Assembly (NCBI GenBank): GCA_030141605.1
Contig: JAQGDQ010000101.1
Coordinates: forward strand, 315,017 to 379,016
Length of the DNA: 64,000 nt
Direction: 5' to 3'
DNA from: Tubiluchus corallicola
Lineage: Eukaryota; Priapulida; Priapulimorpha; Priapulimorphida; Tubiluchidae
Shown here: positions 22,301 through 34,673 of the stretch, piece after piece
Layout: each line of letters begins with the position of its first letter
Position numbering within the stretch: position 1 is the first letter of the stretch
The notes under the pieces: generated by a model
Seen by the model: the letters and a program-made list of their open reading frames with translations, nothing else
The model's database searches: none
Told to the model about the DNA's origin: nothing
Program-made: the position numbers and the translations under genes

Positions 22301-23740
22301 AGATAAATATCTTAGGTACACAGCTGTTCATTAAATTGCAAATGCTGTGACCCCCCCCCGACAAGAATCAATTCTGTCAGCATTTACTAATTGGGTCCAG
22401 ATTTCAGATTTTGTCAGGAGCGGAAAAGATAGCCTGTTCCATATGGTAAGTATCAAAGAGGTAACAGAAGACTTACCACATGTTTGTGTATGCACATTTT
22501 GTTCCACTCTAACATGGCAAAGCTAACGCATGCATCACATTGACAGTTGACAAAGCACATGGAGACTTGTCCACGAGAAAAATGCGTCATTTGATGCAAT
22601 GTACCGAACAAGTTGCGGATCAAACAGAGCTGTGCGAGCAGGCACTGAATCCTGCCCTGATGTTTACTATAACCGTTTAACTCAAGATGGAAAAGTTTTA
22701 CTAAACTAACAAGGAAATCACACTGGATTTTGTATTTTGAAGCCTTAAACGAGTGTCAGCTACTTATTAAACGTTGTTATACGCACAACGGTGCTGTGGC
22801 TGATGTAAATGTGTCCAAACAAGCACTTTTGCTTTGCGCAAACTTTCGTAGTTTTAAGACTAAGTAAAGTAAAGTTATATATTTTTACGGCGATTTTTCC
22901 GCAACCTACTGCTGGTACCCCTTTTCTTGTCCTTCACTGATATTATATCAAACATGTTTGAACTGTTCAAACTTTCATAACATTGGTAACATCTTTCATA
23001 ACATTGTCATGTTTGTAGCTAAAACCGATTATCATTTTTTACAGATACGAGTAATGCCTTACTTGTAGCAAAGTCTGTGAGTAATAAAGTGCATAACTGC
23101 ATAGTCGTATGCAGAGCTTTGAGACTTTCTTTTATTGCTTTAAAATATTGAGCTCAAGACGGTATATACTCCGGCAATACATTTTAGCAATACGTTTAAC
23201 ACTAAAAAGGCTTCACTTAGAGTCCCTAATGTCTTTGCATTATGAAAGTGAAAAACTCTCAATAGAGTTTTAGTCTCCGCGTTTAGGCTTAAATTTAGCT
23301 GCTTGTAAGATGTAAGACAGGAATGTAAAAAAAAAATTGTTAAATCGAATTACAAAAACAGGTAAAAAACTTACTATTTAACGAAAGAGATTTGCAAGGA
23401 CCGCGTGGCAAACGACTGGCTTGCATTAATGATTTCTTATAGAGATTGTAAATATGTAACTTTCTAAGACATGGACGAATTCATTTTACCAAAATTTATA
23501 GAAAAAGCCGCATGTCAAGCTGCACTTGATTCTCAGTACTGAATTTGTAAGCTTGTAGTTAACACGAATGTAATTACTGATCGTGCGAATCCTCATTTAG
23601 TCTAAAATTATTATCCATCAGCCATCATGTTCTGTCTCAAAGTGAAATTTGGCAGATCTTTCTTGAAGTTGTTTGGAGGGTTTAGGAGATATTACGTCGT
23701 GTTGAGCATTGTTGATCGTATGGAATTTTATAAAGTGATT
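22301..23740. other. Gene-free DNA
   Basis: No recognisable coding region, RNA or mobile element. A C10 homopolymer sits near 22351. Confidence 0.4.
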
Positions 23741-23744
23741 TGTC

Positions 23745-24640
23745 TAATAATTGAAGATAGACTTTCTTTGTAAGGTAATGGGCCGAAATTATGTGATGAG
23801 TTTCTATGTTAGAGCTATCTGTCGAGCGATTATGGGTCTCACACGAGCGATTAGGGGAACAGGGCTATTACGTCAGATGGCCCAGAAAATTTGTGCCGAA
23901 GTTTTGGTTACAATAATATTAAAAATATCTGTCGCAACAATCTCAGTTATAATGATCAACTGAAGTAAAATTGTATTGCCGTGTAAATCCTTTAATACAA
24001 GAATAAACAAATCAAACAGTTTAAGTCATGGTCTTCATCACAGGACATGAAATATTGATAAAGATTCGTTGCTAAAACAAAATGTAACTTAATTCTGTGA
24101 ATTACGGTACATGAATCTGGAATTTTCTTAAAGAGAAACTGTACAATTGCCGCGCAGAGCCATTTGATGCAAAGTAACTAAAGGCAAAAACTGCTGAGTG
24201 CTGGGAGCAAAGAAGTGAGAAACAGTGTCAGCTGTTGGAATAAATGCCTTCGTCTACTTTGTGAAATTGATGGACACCTAGAGCTCTTGCTGTAAAATTT
24301 AATAAAAGTGACACAATTTTTTTTCCAACCTTTAGTTTTTTACATGTTTATGTAAAACATCTCTATCTTCGGGCAACTTTAAGGGAATCTTCTAAAATTT
24401 TAGTATTTATATAAATATCTGTAACATCGACCTTAGGAAATTTTTATAATGTCCTCATAAAAACTTTGGCACATGTTTTTACGCCGCTAGATGTGTCTTA
24501 TTTTGTAATTATAGGTTTTCTGTAATGTCATTCATGCTTGTATTTAGAGCATTTTAGTAAAATTTTCACCGAAGTAAATGATTTTAAAATAGACAATTTC
24601 CGTTGATCATTATTATTATTATTTATATAATGACTTCACA
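23745..24640 (+). repeat. Diverged relative of the 1.42-kb tandem repeat
   Basis: It starts with the same lead-in as copy 1 at 4290 (word TTAGAGCTATCTGTCGAGCG). It then skips the first 250 or so bases of the 1.42-kb unit and follows it from GTCAGATGGCCCAGAA through CTTTAATACAAG, GTCATGGTCTTCATCACAGG and AATGCCTTCGTCTACTTTGTG. Identity is far lower than among the array copies. It is present once, showing that tandem amplification happened only at the first locus. Confidence 0.75.
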
Positions 24641-24879
24641 CTAAGTGATAAAAAAATCAGTATGAAATAGTTATGAAATTGCGGCCATACTCTTTTCTCA
24701 ATTTGAGCATTTCTCAATTGCATATAAGCCACAATCACAGAATCTTGATCAGAATTTACTGAGAATCTTATCATAACTGAGAAACTATAAAGTTCGCATT
24801 AAAACCACATGCAAACACTCCCCAGCGCTATTTTACTCAGCCTAGCCTTATCAGGGAGACGTTATGGTCTTAATGAAAA

Positions 24880-25141
24880 TGAGAAATTAAAGGACAACTC
24901 AACGTAAAAACAAAGCTTCTAATATATGAAACCATGATCTTACCCCACTTAACGTATGGCTGCCACCTACTCTCAAATATATCTCAAACTTTTTTAAACA
25001 GGCTAGAAGTGACCCAAAATTACGATTTAAAGCACGGCCTTGGTTTCGCAACAAGAGCAAAATATTCAGCCGCAGTGAACATTGAAAAACTAGAAATACC
25101 CACTGTAGAATCCAATCTCCATTTCCATTCACCAAAGAACA
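24880..25141 (+). pseudogene. LINE ORF2 C-terminal relic
   Basis: The frame near 24915-25140 reads ILPHLTYGCHLLSNISQ ... LNRLEVTQNYDLKHGLGF ... IEKLEIPTVESN. This is the pattern of the region after RT in CR1-type LINEs (PHLTYG, Q-N/R, G, L/I-P-T). It stops after NT and has no upstream RT in the same frame. Confidence 0.55.
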
Positions 25142-25309
25142 CATAGCATAAAACAAATAAATACAAATAATAAATATGGACACAATTCAGCTTGCAAAAC
25201 GGCAATAAATTCATGGAATGCTTCTCCACTTAATGTAAAATATGCAGTGACTTTATATATATATACTATATTATATATAATATTATATAATATATAAAAT
25301 ATATTAGTC

Positions 25310-25530
25310 GGTGGCTTTGGCATTAGTTCGCTATGGCACATGACATTCGAAATAATTCAGTCTCATTGCTGTCAGTTCGAGACTTTTGTTTGCAGGAGTT
25401 ATGGCACCAGATAATCCAAATTTCAGTGCATAAAGCTAAGCACTATTAAGAACGAATGACAAATGGCCTCCCCAGGCTTTATCAACGTGTTCTACCTCAC
25501 AACTGAATGAATAAAGATGGCAAGCTCATA
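25310..25530 (+). repeat. Dispersed repeat shared with 9640-9880
   Basis: It shares GACATTCGAAATAATTCAG, CAGTTCGAGAC, GGCTTTATCAACGTGTTCTA and GGCAAGCTCAT in order with the earlier block. It is preceded here by an AT palindrome-rich tract (25255-25307). Confidence 0.6.
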
Positions 25531-26490
25531 CAAAACAATGTAATTATAGAAAGTCTGCCCTTAGGCTTGCGAGAGAAACTGGCCGCTGGGCTTATTTGCC
25601 GAAGGAACGACAGTAATAGAGCAAGATCAAAATTATTTATTTGCATAATGGTCCGTTTAGACGATCAGTTTTTAACTAAAACAGACAAACAAAAAACTGA
25701 CATATGTTTAGATGACATCAAACTTTACTCCGTCGTGCTCTGGATATAACTATCCAACAAATTGTTTTCAGTGAAATTATGGCGCCAACATACAGACGTG
25801 CTTTGTCGTCTATTGGGCTAGCTTCGGCTTAAACGGAGAAATTGCTCCCGGAGAAAAAGGAGAACAACAAAGCAGTGATTTGACCTTTTGCTGATTGATG
25901 TTTTGACTCTTAGTCAGGTAAAAATTAGGAATGACCCGGACAAAAATAAAGTTAAATGTTTGCACAAAGACCCACAAAGCCGTTCAGAATAACATTTTCA
26001 GAACCCCCTGAAATCCACTTTGGGGGGAAAATGTTATGGGGCCTTAAATTCAAAATGGCCGCCAAGGCTGTGTTAAAGTCAAAATAACTCGACTAGGTGG
26101 CGTTTAGCATCCTTCAACACATGATTTCAACATGGCATGTTTTTGAGTTACAAATTGTTCATTAAAGCACATGTTGCTGACAAGTTCTTGTTTTAAAAAT
26201 GAAGATCGCGAAATTTGTCCTCTATCATTTGTTATTTATATTCGAATTTGTATTAACTTTAAACTTACCGTTTCCAATTCCAAACATAATGTGACGTCTT
26301 TTAAATAAGTGCACGCAAGAATTGTTTCTAGCACAAACCACCGTTCTACGAGTACACAATGATGTTGAAAATGAAAAGCATGAATAACGAATAATTTTTT
26401 GGACTAGCTGATGACTTTTTTGGCTATTAAACTTGCTTAAGAACTTGTTCGAACTATTATTGCTGTTTCCATTAGCATACTTCATTTTCT
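25531..26490. other. Gene-free DNA with unassigned ORFs
   Basis: The ORFs at 25507-25749 (plus) and 26225-26485 (minus) show no family signature. A word AAAATGGCCGCC near 26050 resembles the repeat at 21.7-22.1 kb. Confidence 0.35.
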
Positions 26491-26739
26491 GGTTTACTTG
26501 AACATAATACGTCAGAAGCTTAAAGACCGTGCAAAGTTCGAGAGTGCATCGCTGATTGTGATATTGTCAAACAGTACGGAATGCGCTTTTTCGGTTCCGT
26601 TTCAGCGCTGTAAAGCGTACAATGCCGCATACAGTTTAAACGAAAGCTGGCTAATTAGCCAAAGATCTTATTTCAGTTCAACTGAGTGCATTTGCCCAAA
26701 ATTAAGAACACAAACAGAATTCACATAAATCGTACAAAC

Positions 26740-27155
26740 ACTGCTGACGAAATTTAAGAAACATTAGAACGAACAATCAATATGGAAATAATTCCATCAC
26801 TAAGCAAGCAATACAACTTTCGAATTCATTACCGACATCACTAAAACACAACAGCTCTTTATTCAAGTCTAAATTAAAAAAACCATTTAATGACTCGTTT
26901 TGAATATCTTACATACGAACACGATGATACTTACTCAAATCATAATTTCATTTTCCTAGACCTTACTGAACTAGTTTATATTTTATTTTTGAATTTCTAG
27001 TTGCACCTATAGTTTAGCTTGCACCAGACGCATTTGCCCAGAACAGTGTATGTTTTTATATGAACTAACACTGATTGCCTGTCTTTTATTATGATGGTCA
27101 ATGTTTTTAAAATGGCAAATAAAGATTTTACTACTACTACTACTACCACTACTTA
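26740..27155 (+). pseudogene. LINE 3' end with (TAC)n tail
   Basis: Near 26800-26890 a frame reads NSITKQAIQLSNSLPTSLKH then SSLFKSKLKKPFNDSF, the typical closing segment of CR1-like ORF2 proteins. A short 3' UTR follows, ending GCAAATAAAGATTT and a run of TAC units (27130-27152), as expected of LINE families with microsatellite tails. This marks a genuine 3' terminus of a truncated copy. Confidence 0.6.
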
Positions 27156-27159
27156 TATG

Positions 27160-29000
27160 TAAAGAAAACAAGCAAAAACACGCGAAAACTAAGAGACAGC
27201 TAGAGTAAATCAAAGCAGAATATTGAAAGCAAATACAAGCAATAATAAAAATGTTTAACAGAGAAAATCCAAAATTCACAAACAATCTTCAGGATATATT
27301 TAATATTTATTGGGTAATTGCTATTCACACCAGAATATATGTGTATGTGTGTGTCTGGCTACATGTATGATGGTTTTAGATACTGAGAATCTCACCAAAC
27401 TAAGTCGTCAGAGATGGAGTCTTACTAATGTAGAAAACCTGTCCGTACGTTACTACAAAATGTGGTGACTCTTAATCAATGTCCAATGTATATACATGTA
27501 GCTATTTGTAAATGTAACAAGTGTATGTATACACGTAATATAGAATATTAATAACATGTGATTTTCAATGTGTGACATTCATCAATGTATTTGTTCTTTA
27601 AACCTGAGCACGTGCTCATATAAACTCAAAACAGTAAATCTAAAATTTGATACTCAATATTGTAAACTAATCCACATTTATCAAATATATCGTATTAATA
27701 CGACAATACGATTCACACAATTGCAAATGGAGTAGTTGGTCTATGTACAAAAGGAGTAAGTTTTTTAATCTAATTTAATGGTGGCATTAAATTTTAAATT
27801 AATTTCGGATATAACTATCACACTACATTAGCAACAATTTAATTATTTTCCTATAGCGTTTCATTACATACAACGTTCAATTTTTAACGATAAACTTAAT
27901 ATTTTTCTATGGAGTTTCACTACAAATAACACTCAATCTCTAGATTATAAAATCATGATGACGATTTGAGTCAAGATTATCGATTTAGGATACAAATTCT
28001 TAACAAAGGGCATCGATTTAGGATGCATACGATTTTATGAATCGTTAGATTTAAATTAGTTGATAGTTATCATCGTCTGATAGTTATCAGTTACAGACTC
28101 TAGACCCGTTTGATCATCATCTGGTCGTGTCGTCTGATAGTTATCAGTTACTGACCCCGTAATCCACATTTATCAAATATATCGTATTAATCATCATACC
28201 AGTCATCATGCTATTCTATCTCATATAACTTGAGCATCAAAAAATAAATATCCGTTAATCAAGCAATGATATCTCCTAAGTAAAACTAGACATACTAATT
28301 CATTTAAAGATGTATTGAGCACTAAATAATAATTAATACTTCAATAATTACTACTAAGTGAATAGTAATCCTATCAAATCAGATAAATATTCGACATCTT
28401 CAAATAATCAACAATGTCCTACTAAATAAATATTCAACATTTTCAAATAATGAATAAGGCTCTACTAAATAAGTGTTCAACAATTCTTTTCTTTGATTAC
28501 ATCATTATTTATGCATACTTAATCAAATAATTCTTTGTAATTCTTTGCGTAATATGATTCTTATCATTGTTCTTTCTTTTCATTTTCTCTCTTATCATTG
28601 ATTTAAAAAAATTGCATAAAATGTAATAATCTGAGACGAATACTGTGAAATAAGTAGTACTGTTCAAAATTGTACAAACCATGGAAAAAATATTCAATAT
28701 AGAGTAATCGTGGACAAAAATATTCAAATATATATATATATATACGATTTCTCTATGATCTCCATATATATATATATATATATATATATATGGGAACTAA
28801 GCACTGTCTAGAAACTTTAATGAAATTGATAAATTTACATGAGCCGAGGTACATTACAAAGATAGCATTAAATCGATAAACTGGACCTGACGGCATAAAA
28901 TCATAGCATTTTAGACATGCCTCTCACGTGTCACCAGTTTCGTTGACATTGTTTTATAACTATTGCATCATTTATTCTTTCTTGCCGACTAAATGATGCT
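27160..29000. other. Gene-free AT-rich DNA with local repeats
   Basis: A 32-bp direct repeat occurs at 27668-27699 and 28160-28191. A shorter one built on GTCTGATAGTTATCAGTTAC occurs near 28073 and 28129. (AT)n tracts lie at 28728-28744 and 28764-28791. No gene is recognised. Confidence 0.5.
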
Positions 29001-29009
29001 ATCAGTAAT

Positions 29010-30200
29010 TTTGCCACATATTAAAGATAAAAATAAAAATATAACAGAGAAATTATTTCCGGCCTATCGCTTTATCTTCTGTCTCTAGTAAACTTTTACA
29101 AATTGCTTTTGTTATGCTGAATGTTTACCTGCCATGCCAAACCAGTTTGGTTACATGGAGAATTTGGCTATTGAGTTATGTATTAACGTGTTATAAGAAG
29201 TAGTAGGCTGTTATATAGACCGCCAGTGTACTGTATAAATAATGTTTTAGGACGCCTCCAAAGCATTTGATGAAATTAATTATTTCAATCGTTTTTAAAA
29301 CTCATTGAAACTGAGATGTTTGTTTGCTCGTTTACTTGTTTTAGAGAACTTAGTTGTAAATCTGGCATCTAGTAACCTTGGATGTCAAACTGCAGATATT
29401 TATTATAATCATTGTCACATGCTGACAATATTTGACTGTACCACGGCAACTGCTCTCATGAAATTATGTGATATATATGTCGATTATGCAGCAAAATTTT
29501 ATATTTTAATTAATGTTGACAAAAGTAAGCTTCTGACTATTACGCCGTCCAACATGAACAACTTCGAGGAACTGTTAAGTTAGCTGGATCTGTTATTGAG
29601 CCTTGTGATAATGGAAAATATCTTGACCACATCATACCTAGAGACAACAGAGATGACTTAGATATCATACGACAAGTAAGCATTTATTATTCTAGAGCAG
29701 ATAAGCTATGCCGGAAATTTTACTATGCTGTAAAAAACCCTGTTCACCTGGCGGCACTTTCACAATTATAATCTGGTCAATCTAAAAGTTGCTCATAAAA
29801 AGTTAGTGCGCAAATTCTTCAACTAGCAGTTCGTTCACAGTGTTATTGACAATCCTGTGACATAAATTAGTGTATTTTAATGTTATCTGCGATAAAAATA
29901 TTTACAGCCTGAGTACTAGACTTTTAAACATTGAAAACTTATCGTGTAGAACAGTATTCAATAGTGATGCTTCCTTTACTTCCAGTGCAAGAAAGATTTG
30001 GACAAAGATATTGTATATTAAATTTTCACATTGTAGATAATCATTGTTATAATGACTGAAGCCAATGTGAAATATTATATTTGTGTTATGTTGTTTTGTT
30101 TGTGTGCTTGGGTGTGTATTTACTTAATGTTGTACTAAAGTTTTAATGTTGAACTAATATGATATGAATGAAAGTTTGAAATATACAAGTTAATCAAATC
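29010..30200 (+). pseudogene. LINE reverse transcriptase relic
   Basis: Plus-strand frames show QFGYMENLAIELC (about 29140), the RT palm motif DASKAFDEINYF (about 29252-29290), VDYAAKFYILINVDKSKLL (29475-29535) and a post-RT stretch to about 29760. Near 29970 the frame DASFTSSARKIWTKILY resembles the ORF2 C-terminus, and the copy ends near CAAATCAAATCAA at 30196. Frames shift several times and the YADD segment is deleted, so it is inactive. Confidence 0.6.
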
Positions 30201-30261
30201 AAATCAACCTCTTTCTGATGGCAAATTGACAGATTGACCATCCAACTAGTCGATAACTTTA

Positions 30262-30335
30262 TAAATAATAAATAAATAAACAAGTAAATAAATTAATTAA
30301 TTAATAAACAAACAAAAAATAAAAAATAATACTAT
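30262..30335. repeat. (AAAT)n / (AATT)n low-complexity tract
   Basis: Runs of AAATAAAT and TTAATTAA words, no gene. Confidence 0.8.
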
Positions 30336-30489
30336 AAAGGAATAAATACATAGAAACAAATAAAACAATGAACAGTGATTAATAATTAATAGTAATTAAC
30401 AGATGAAGAAATAACTTGTACAATCATCTACTAGTGCTTTGGTTCGTTTGTAAACGTTGAATAATTCATTTATATCAATAACTGGAAGC

Positions 30490-31430
30490 AGTTTGTTTCG
30501 ATTATTTTGGCATACAAGTGTTAATCCCTGTCTTCCATTTTAAAGATGTTTGTGAAGAAATTTCCTCCAGTGCTCAAAAGGTTGCTCTTTTTCACTTGCA
30601 GTACCGGTCTGGTCACCATAACCAGCCTTTTCGTAAATTCACCTGAGAACATTATCATGCAGAGCAATATCGAAAAATTTGTATATTTTTCAGCTATTTT
30701 TGGGTTCTCCTGCAAGATCTTCATATCGGAGTAAAAAGTATTTACGAGGATGACGTTTCTGAACATCTGCACCACGAATTACATCGTTATACATGCTAAA
30801 AAGTTTGAGTCTTTTGCCAGTTTTGAACTCTGTTTGTTAATTCTTTATAAATGCTTTTACTTGAACATTCCGCGAGGGTCTCTCTTAAGATGCACTAGCC
30901 TGACGTCAAGTTCCCGTTGTTCATCTTCAAGCAGCTGTGCAGCTTCGGTTATTGTCATCCGTATAACTTTAGCTACGGAATACAATCGATCTTTACAAAC
31001 ACAGGGGTACATAAAGCGGTCCTCTGTTGTAAAAAGGTATACAAAGTCATGCCTTGACGTGATTTCCGGTTTGTATTTGACCTTTGCACTGCGCCGCATG
31101 AAAGAAATTTTTTAATTGCCGAAGATTGACCAATTAACGAACCGACGTTTGCGCACTGTAATCAGCACTGGTATAAAATTCACTAGAGATGCAGTTTAAA
31201 GCATTCAATATTATTCTCCCTTTTATTCTGATTTTTTTCTTCTTCAGACCAAGTTTTATTTGTCAGCACATGACGTTGATGAGTTATATTGATGTGATCA
31301 AACAATGCATGTAGTGGTTCATAGATGTAGAATACACCTGGGTGCTTGTCAAATATTTCACCAGTGAAGGAAGAACCAGATCTATATCGTGCAACAATGA
31401 CAGCAGCTCTTCGCTTCTGCCATGCTTTAT
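30490..31430 (-). pseudogene. Carbohydrate sulfotransferase (CHST-like) pseudogene
   Basis: Reading leftward from a good acceptor (TTTCCAG before 31430), one frame gives AAVIVARYRSGSSFTGEIF, the 5'-phosphosulfate loop for PAPS of Golgi carbohydrate sulfotransferases, followed by HPGVFYIYEPLHALFDH. A stop follows near 31185. In another frame (31099-30860) CKDRLYSVAKVIRMT, LLEDEQRELDVRLVHLKRDPRG supplies the 3'-phosphate-binding motif. A third frame (about 30790-30540) gives RKYFLLRYEDLAGEPK, then a stop, KIYKFFDIALHDN, a TGA where Trp is expected, and FEHWRKFL. Such enzymes (CHST1-7 type) sulfate glycans in the Golgi. At least two stops and two frameshifts make it a pseudogene. Its N-terminal membrane segment is not found. 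Very short introns could explain one shift but not the stops. Confidence 0.75.
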
Positions 31431-31439
31431 CTGGAAATT

Positions 31440-32765
31440 AAAAAATTAAAATAAATTTTACTAAATATTTAGTTATATATTACGTAAAATTTTATGATGT
31501 ATTGAGAATTTTGATGTGAAGTTAAGATCAAACAGCATTTTTCACAGCTGAGCAGACAGTGCGTGATACATAGAAGTAGTTTGTTTAATCTTCTAAGTTT
31601 CATTTTTTAATAACATAACTTAACTAAATGTCATTTGGTTTCGAAAATGTTAGCACGATTGTAATCATTAAGTACGAGTCAGAAGTTAACGCTACACATA
31701 CGTAAATAAACTACTTGTGCTTTGTGGCATTTATCACGCAAATATGTACGTATGTAATTTATTGACCAACAGAATTATAATAACATTACATATTGCAGGG
31801 TAGATATAACAAGTTAATCCATAACAAGACATGTTGTTTACTGCTACATGAGTGACGTCACTAAAATCCAACTTTGGTACATGTTTAACTTTTTATCAAA
31901 AAGGAACGTAAGTAGTATTACAAAGAGCGATATTACACAACAGTAATGCAAAATAGTTTGTCTTGTAGCTAACAATAGACATTCAGTGAAATAACATTAA
32001 ACATTTACATAGTATTTAACTTGTTTAGAAGAATCATTATGTGCAAATATAGATGATAGCGATGATGTGTCGATGTCAGAATATCTAGGTAACATTCAAA
32101 CACAAAACGTTTAGAGGACACTCTCATCTTGTACCTGACGAGTTATTAGGCAACTACAGGTTCTAGATGGTCTGAGAAAATGTCTCTATCTCCCCAAATC
32201 AACTTGTAGCAGATGGACTGATATCCGGGCTCCAGTCCAGCACATTCTTGCTGCTTCCGAAACGGGTGTCGCACGATTTAACCTTGTTGTTAAGCTCGGA
32301 TTCAATAATTAGCCAGGTAGATATTCTGCTAGCTTTCGAATTCAAACATCTTTGTTTTCTGGCTCTTATGTCAGATATTGCAGGATCCGTTGCCATCTGG
32401 GAGTTTTAACCGCCACACTATCATATCTGTAAGGAATGCTGTGTTTCTCAGGATTGCTGTATATTTTAATCCTATTCAACTCCAATAAACACAAGTCACT
32501 TTGTGTTTGCTTACGTACGTCCATGCAGGTTTTTACATCTGATACGTATAAATTAGAAACCAGACGTGTATCATTTGATAACCACGTTTTGCAAAGTAAA
32601 CACCATGGCAGTCTTCGGAACGATATACTTTATCTAGACAGAACAATTACTATTTTTACTTCTAAAAGCAACGTACTACTCTGTAAAACTATTTGTATTT
32701 ATGAAAGTACTGGCCAATAACGATCATTAGCCTACAAACGTACTCTCGGTAAGGTCAGTAAGTTA
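31440..32765. other. Gene-free DNA upstream of the sulfotransferase relic
   Basis: No convincing upstream exon for the sulfotransferase is visible. The ORFs at 32199-32396 (minus) and 32436-32720 (plus) have no recognised motif. Confidence 0.4.
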
Positions 32766-32769
32766 TTAA

Positions 32770-34342
32770 TTATTATTCAAAATCTTTATTCAAAATGATA
32801 CAATAAGCCCTCTATTTGCAGGGCACATAAGTACAAAAATGTTAAATAAATCTTTACATTATCTACATTACATAAATTTTTACATTAAATTCTTCACAGT
32901 TACAATTTCTTACTAAACAAGCTAACACAACTGCATTACGATTTATTAAATCTAATTACATATCTAATATTTGCGTACAACGTTTATACATGTTTTACTG
33001 TATGTACAAATAGTATATGTTGTAGCTTCTACATACATAAATAATCTTATATTAATGTCATTCGAATATATCAGTATGCCTGGATAAACAATTTACGATA
33101 AGATCATTTTGGGTTAGTTCTTTTACAATATCTATGTACATTTTAATTGCATTAGTGTCTCTCTTTCTGTAAATGGTCCGAATGTCATTATTTTCTAAGC
33201 CGCGCTCGAGATTCACTCTTATATCTTGTCTAATAAATGGTAACGGACATTGAAAAATGAAATGTTCTGGGGTTTGACTGCCCAAACGGCAAACACATAG
33301 ATCTGAATCAGTTATACCTATCCTGTATTTAAATGATTTGCAACCTCTTCCAAGTAGAAGAGCTAACGCACTTGTTTCTATAAATCTGTCATATTTACTG
33401 ACTGGTACATCTAATGTAGTTGTAAACACAGGAATTATCTCTTACGGATTACCTGTCGACTAGTTTAGATGTTGTATTTTTCTAGTCCATAAAACTCCTG
33501 TGTATTTATCCACTTCATTTTTATTATATTTGACGTTTGTATTGTCCAAATTACCGACCGTCAACGTATCATTTCGGGCAATTTCTACACCTTTTGTAAT
33601 CTTTAAAAACAATTTAGCTTTTGTTATGTGATTAATTAAAAAATGATTAAAATATTGGCCCTGATTACGCAGCTGATCAATAAGTTGAATTTTACACCTA
33701 ACTACATCATCCTCTGGTTTATCAAATGCTTTCGTTAAAAATTTGCTGACAATAGACAAGAACTGTATATCGATTGGGGGTAAACCACATATTGATTCTA
33801 ATTCAGTTTTAGGCGGATTGTATTTAACGTCAACGGCTGTTTTGAGTATATCATATATAAGGTCGTCGAAAGCCTGTATTTTTGAATCTAGCCAGGATGT
33901 ATCGGCATACAATAACGTTGGCAAAACAGTGATTTTAGCTAAAGCAACGATCGTGGCCATCTTTAATCATTTATATTTAAAACAGAATTTTTTGATTTTA
34001 TGCCATTTATTCCAGGCTTTCTGTCTCGTAGTAGTATGTGCGCGCCTCAAATTTAAGTTCATTATCAACATTTACTCCTAATACATTAAATCTATTTACA
34101 TATTTAATTGGTTCATTTCAAAACATTAGATTTGGGAGGTTTGGCTCGTACTTTAACTTCAATGAGTTTTTGCTCATTATCGCTTCTGTTTTAGTCTCGG
34201 CGCAGTTAATATTCATACGCCACATGTTACACCACTTAAACAAATTATCACATTGCTCTTGTGCTGCTAAATAAGCCTCATTCATTGTGTTGCCTACTGC
34301 TAGAAATGTGCTGTTGTCGGCATATTTACATTTATGAAAGTT
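32770..34342 (-). pseudogene. LINE ORF2, second half, and 3' UTR
   Basis: In element sense it starts with the RT catalytic box, here KYADNSTFLAVG (near 34325; YADN instead of YADD). MNINCAETKTEAIMS, the thumb (ITVLPTLLYADTSWLD, 33960 leftward) and the C-terminal zinc-like region (CVCRLGSQTPEHFIFQCP near 33300) follow, and coding ends at 33058. The 3' UTR ends with GAATAAAG near 32785. Several shifts (near 34120-33960 and 33450) and stops kill it. It continues 34674-35134 and 36458-37340 across two insertions. Confidence 0.75.
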
Positions 34343-34351
34343 ATCTATCTC

Positions 34352-34664
34352 TCAGACAGCTCGGGGAGGGGAGTAAACCCCTACCGGGCGCATCCCCCGG
34401 GTGGCGGATGGGGGACCCCTGGCTCACGAGCCAGGGTGCTCCGAATATTCAAATAAGGAGCTGTGGACCAAATCCTTCAGGATAGACCTAGCAAGTCACT
34501 GAAGTACTTTTTGCTCAAGTAACTCATGGCGAACACAACTGGACTGGTGGATGTGGAGGAGGAGAAGACGTATGAAGACAGAGACACCTGGAGAGACGTT
34601 ATCAAGTGTTCGCCGGCTGACAGATGAAAATCTACCAGGAGGATGGTGAGAAAGAAAGGGTGAG
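34352..34664 (+). mobile_element. 313-bp SINE/SIDE-like insertion
   Basis: A GC-rich segment interrupts the LINE RT gene and is bounded by a 9-bp duplication ATCTATCTC (34343-34351 and 34665-34673). Its first 130 bases are strongly structured (for example CCCTGGCT and AGCCAGGG around 34418-34438) and resemble a LINE 5' leader. Its end has a frame EDRDTWRDVIKCSPAD and a GA-rich tail, like the end of an RTE-type ORF. A short non-autonomous non-LTR element joining the two ends of a larger one fits this best. Confidence 0.55.
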
Positions 34665-34673
34665 ATCTATCTC

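Noticed and set aside
30546-31115. Plus-strand ORFs at 30546-30734 and 30750-31115
   Set aside because: They are antisense to the sulfotransferase relic, whose minus-strand frames hold the family motifs.
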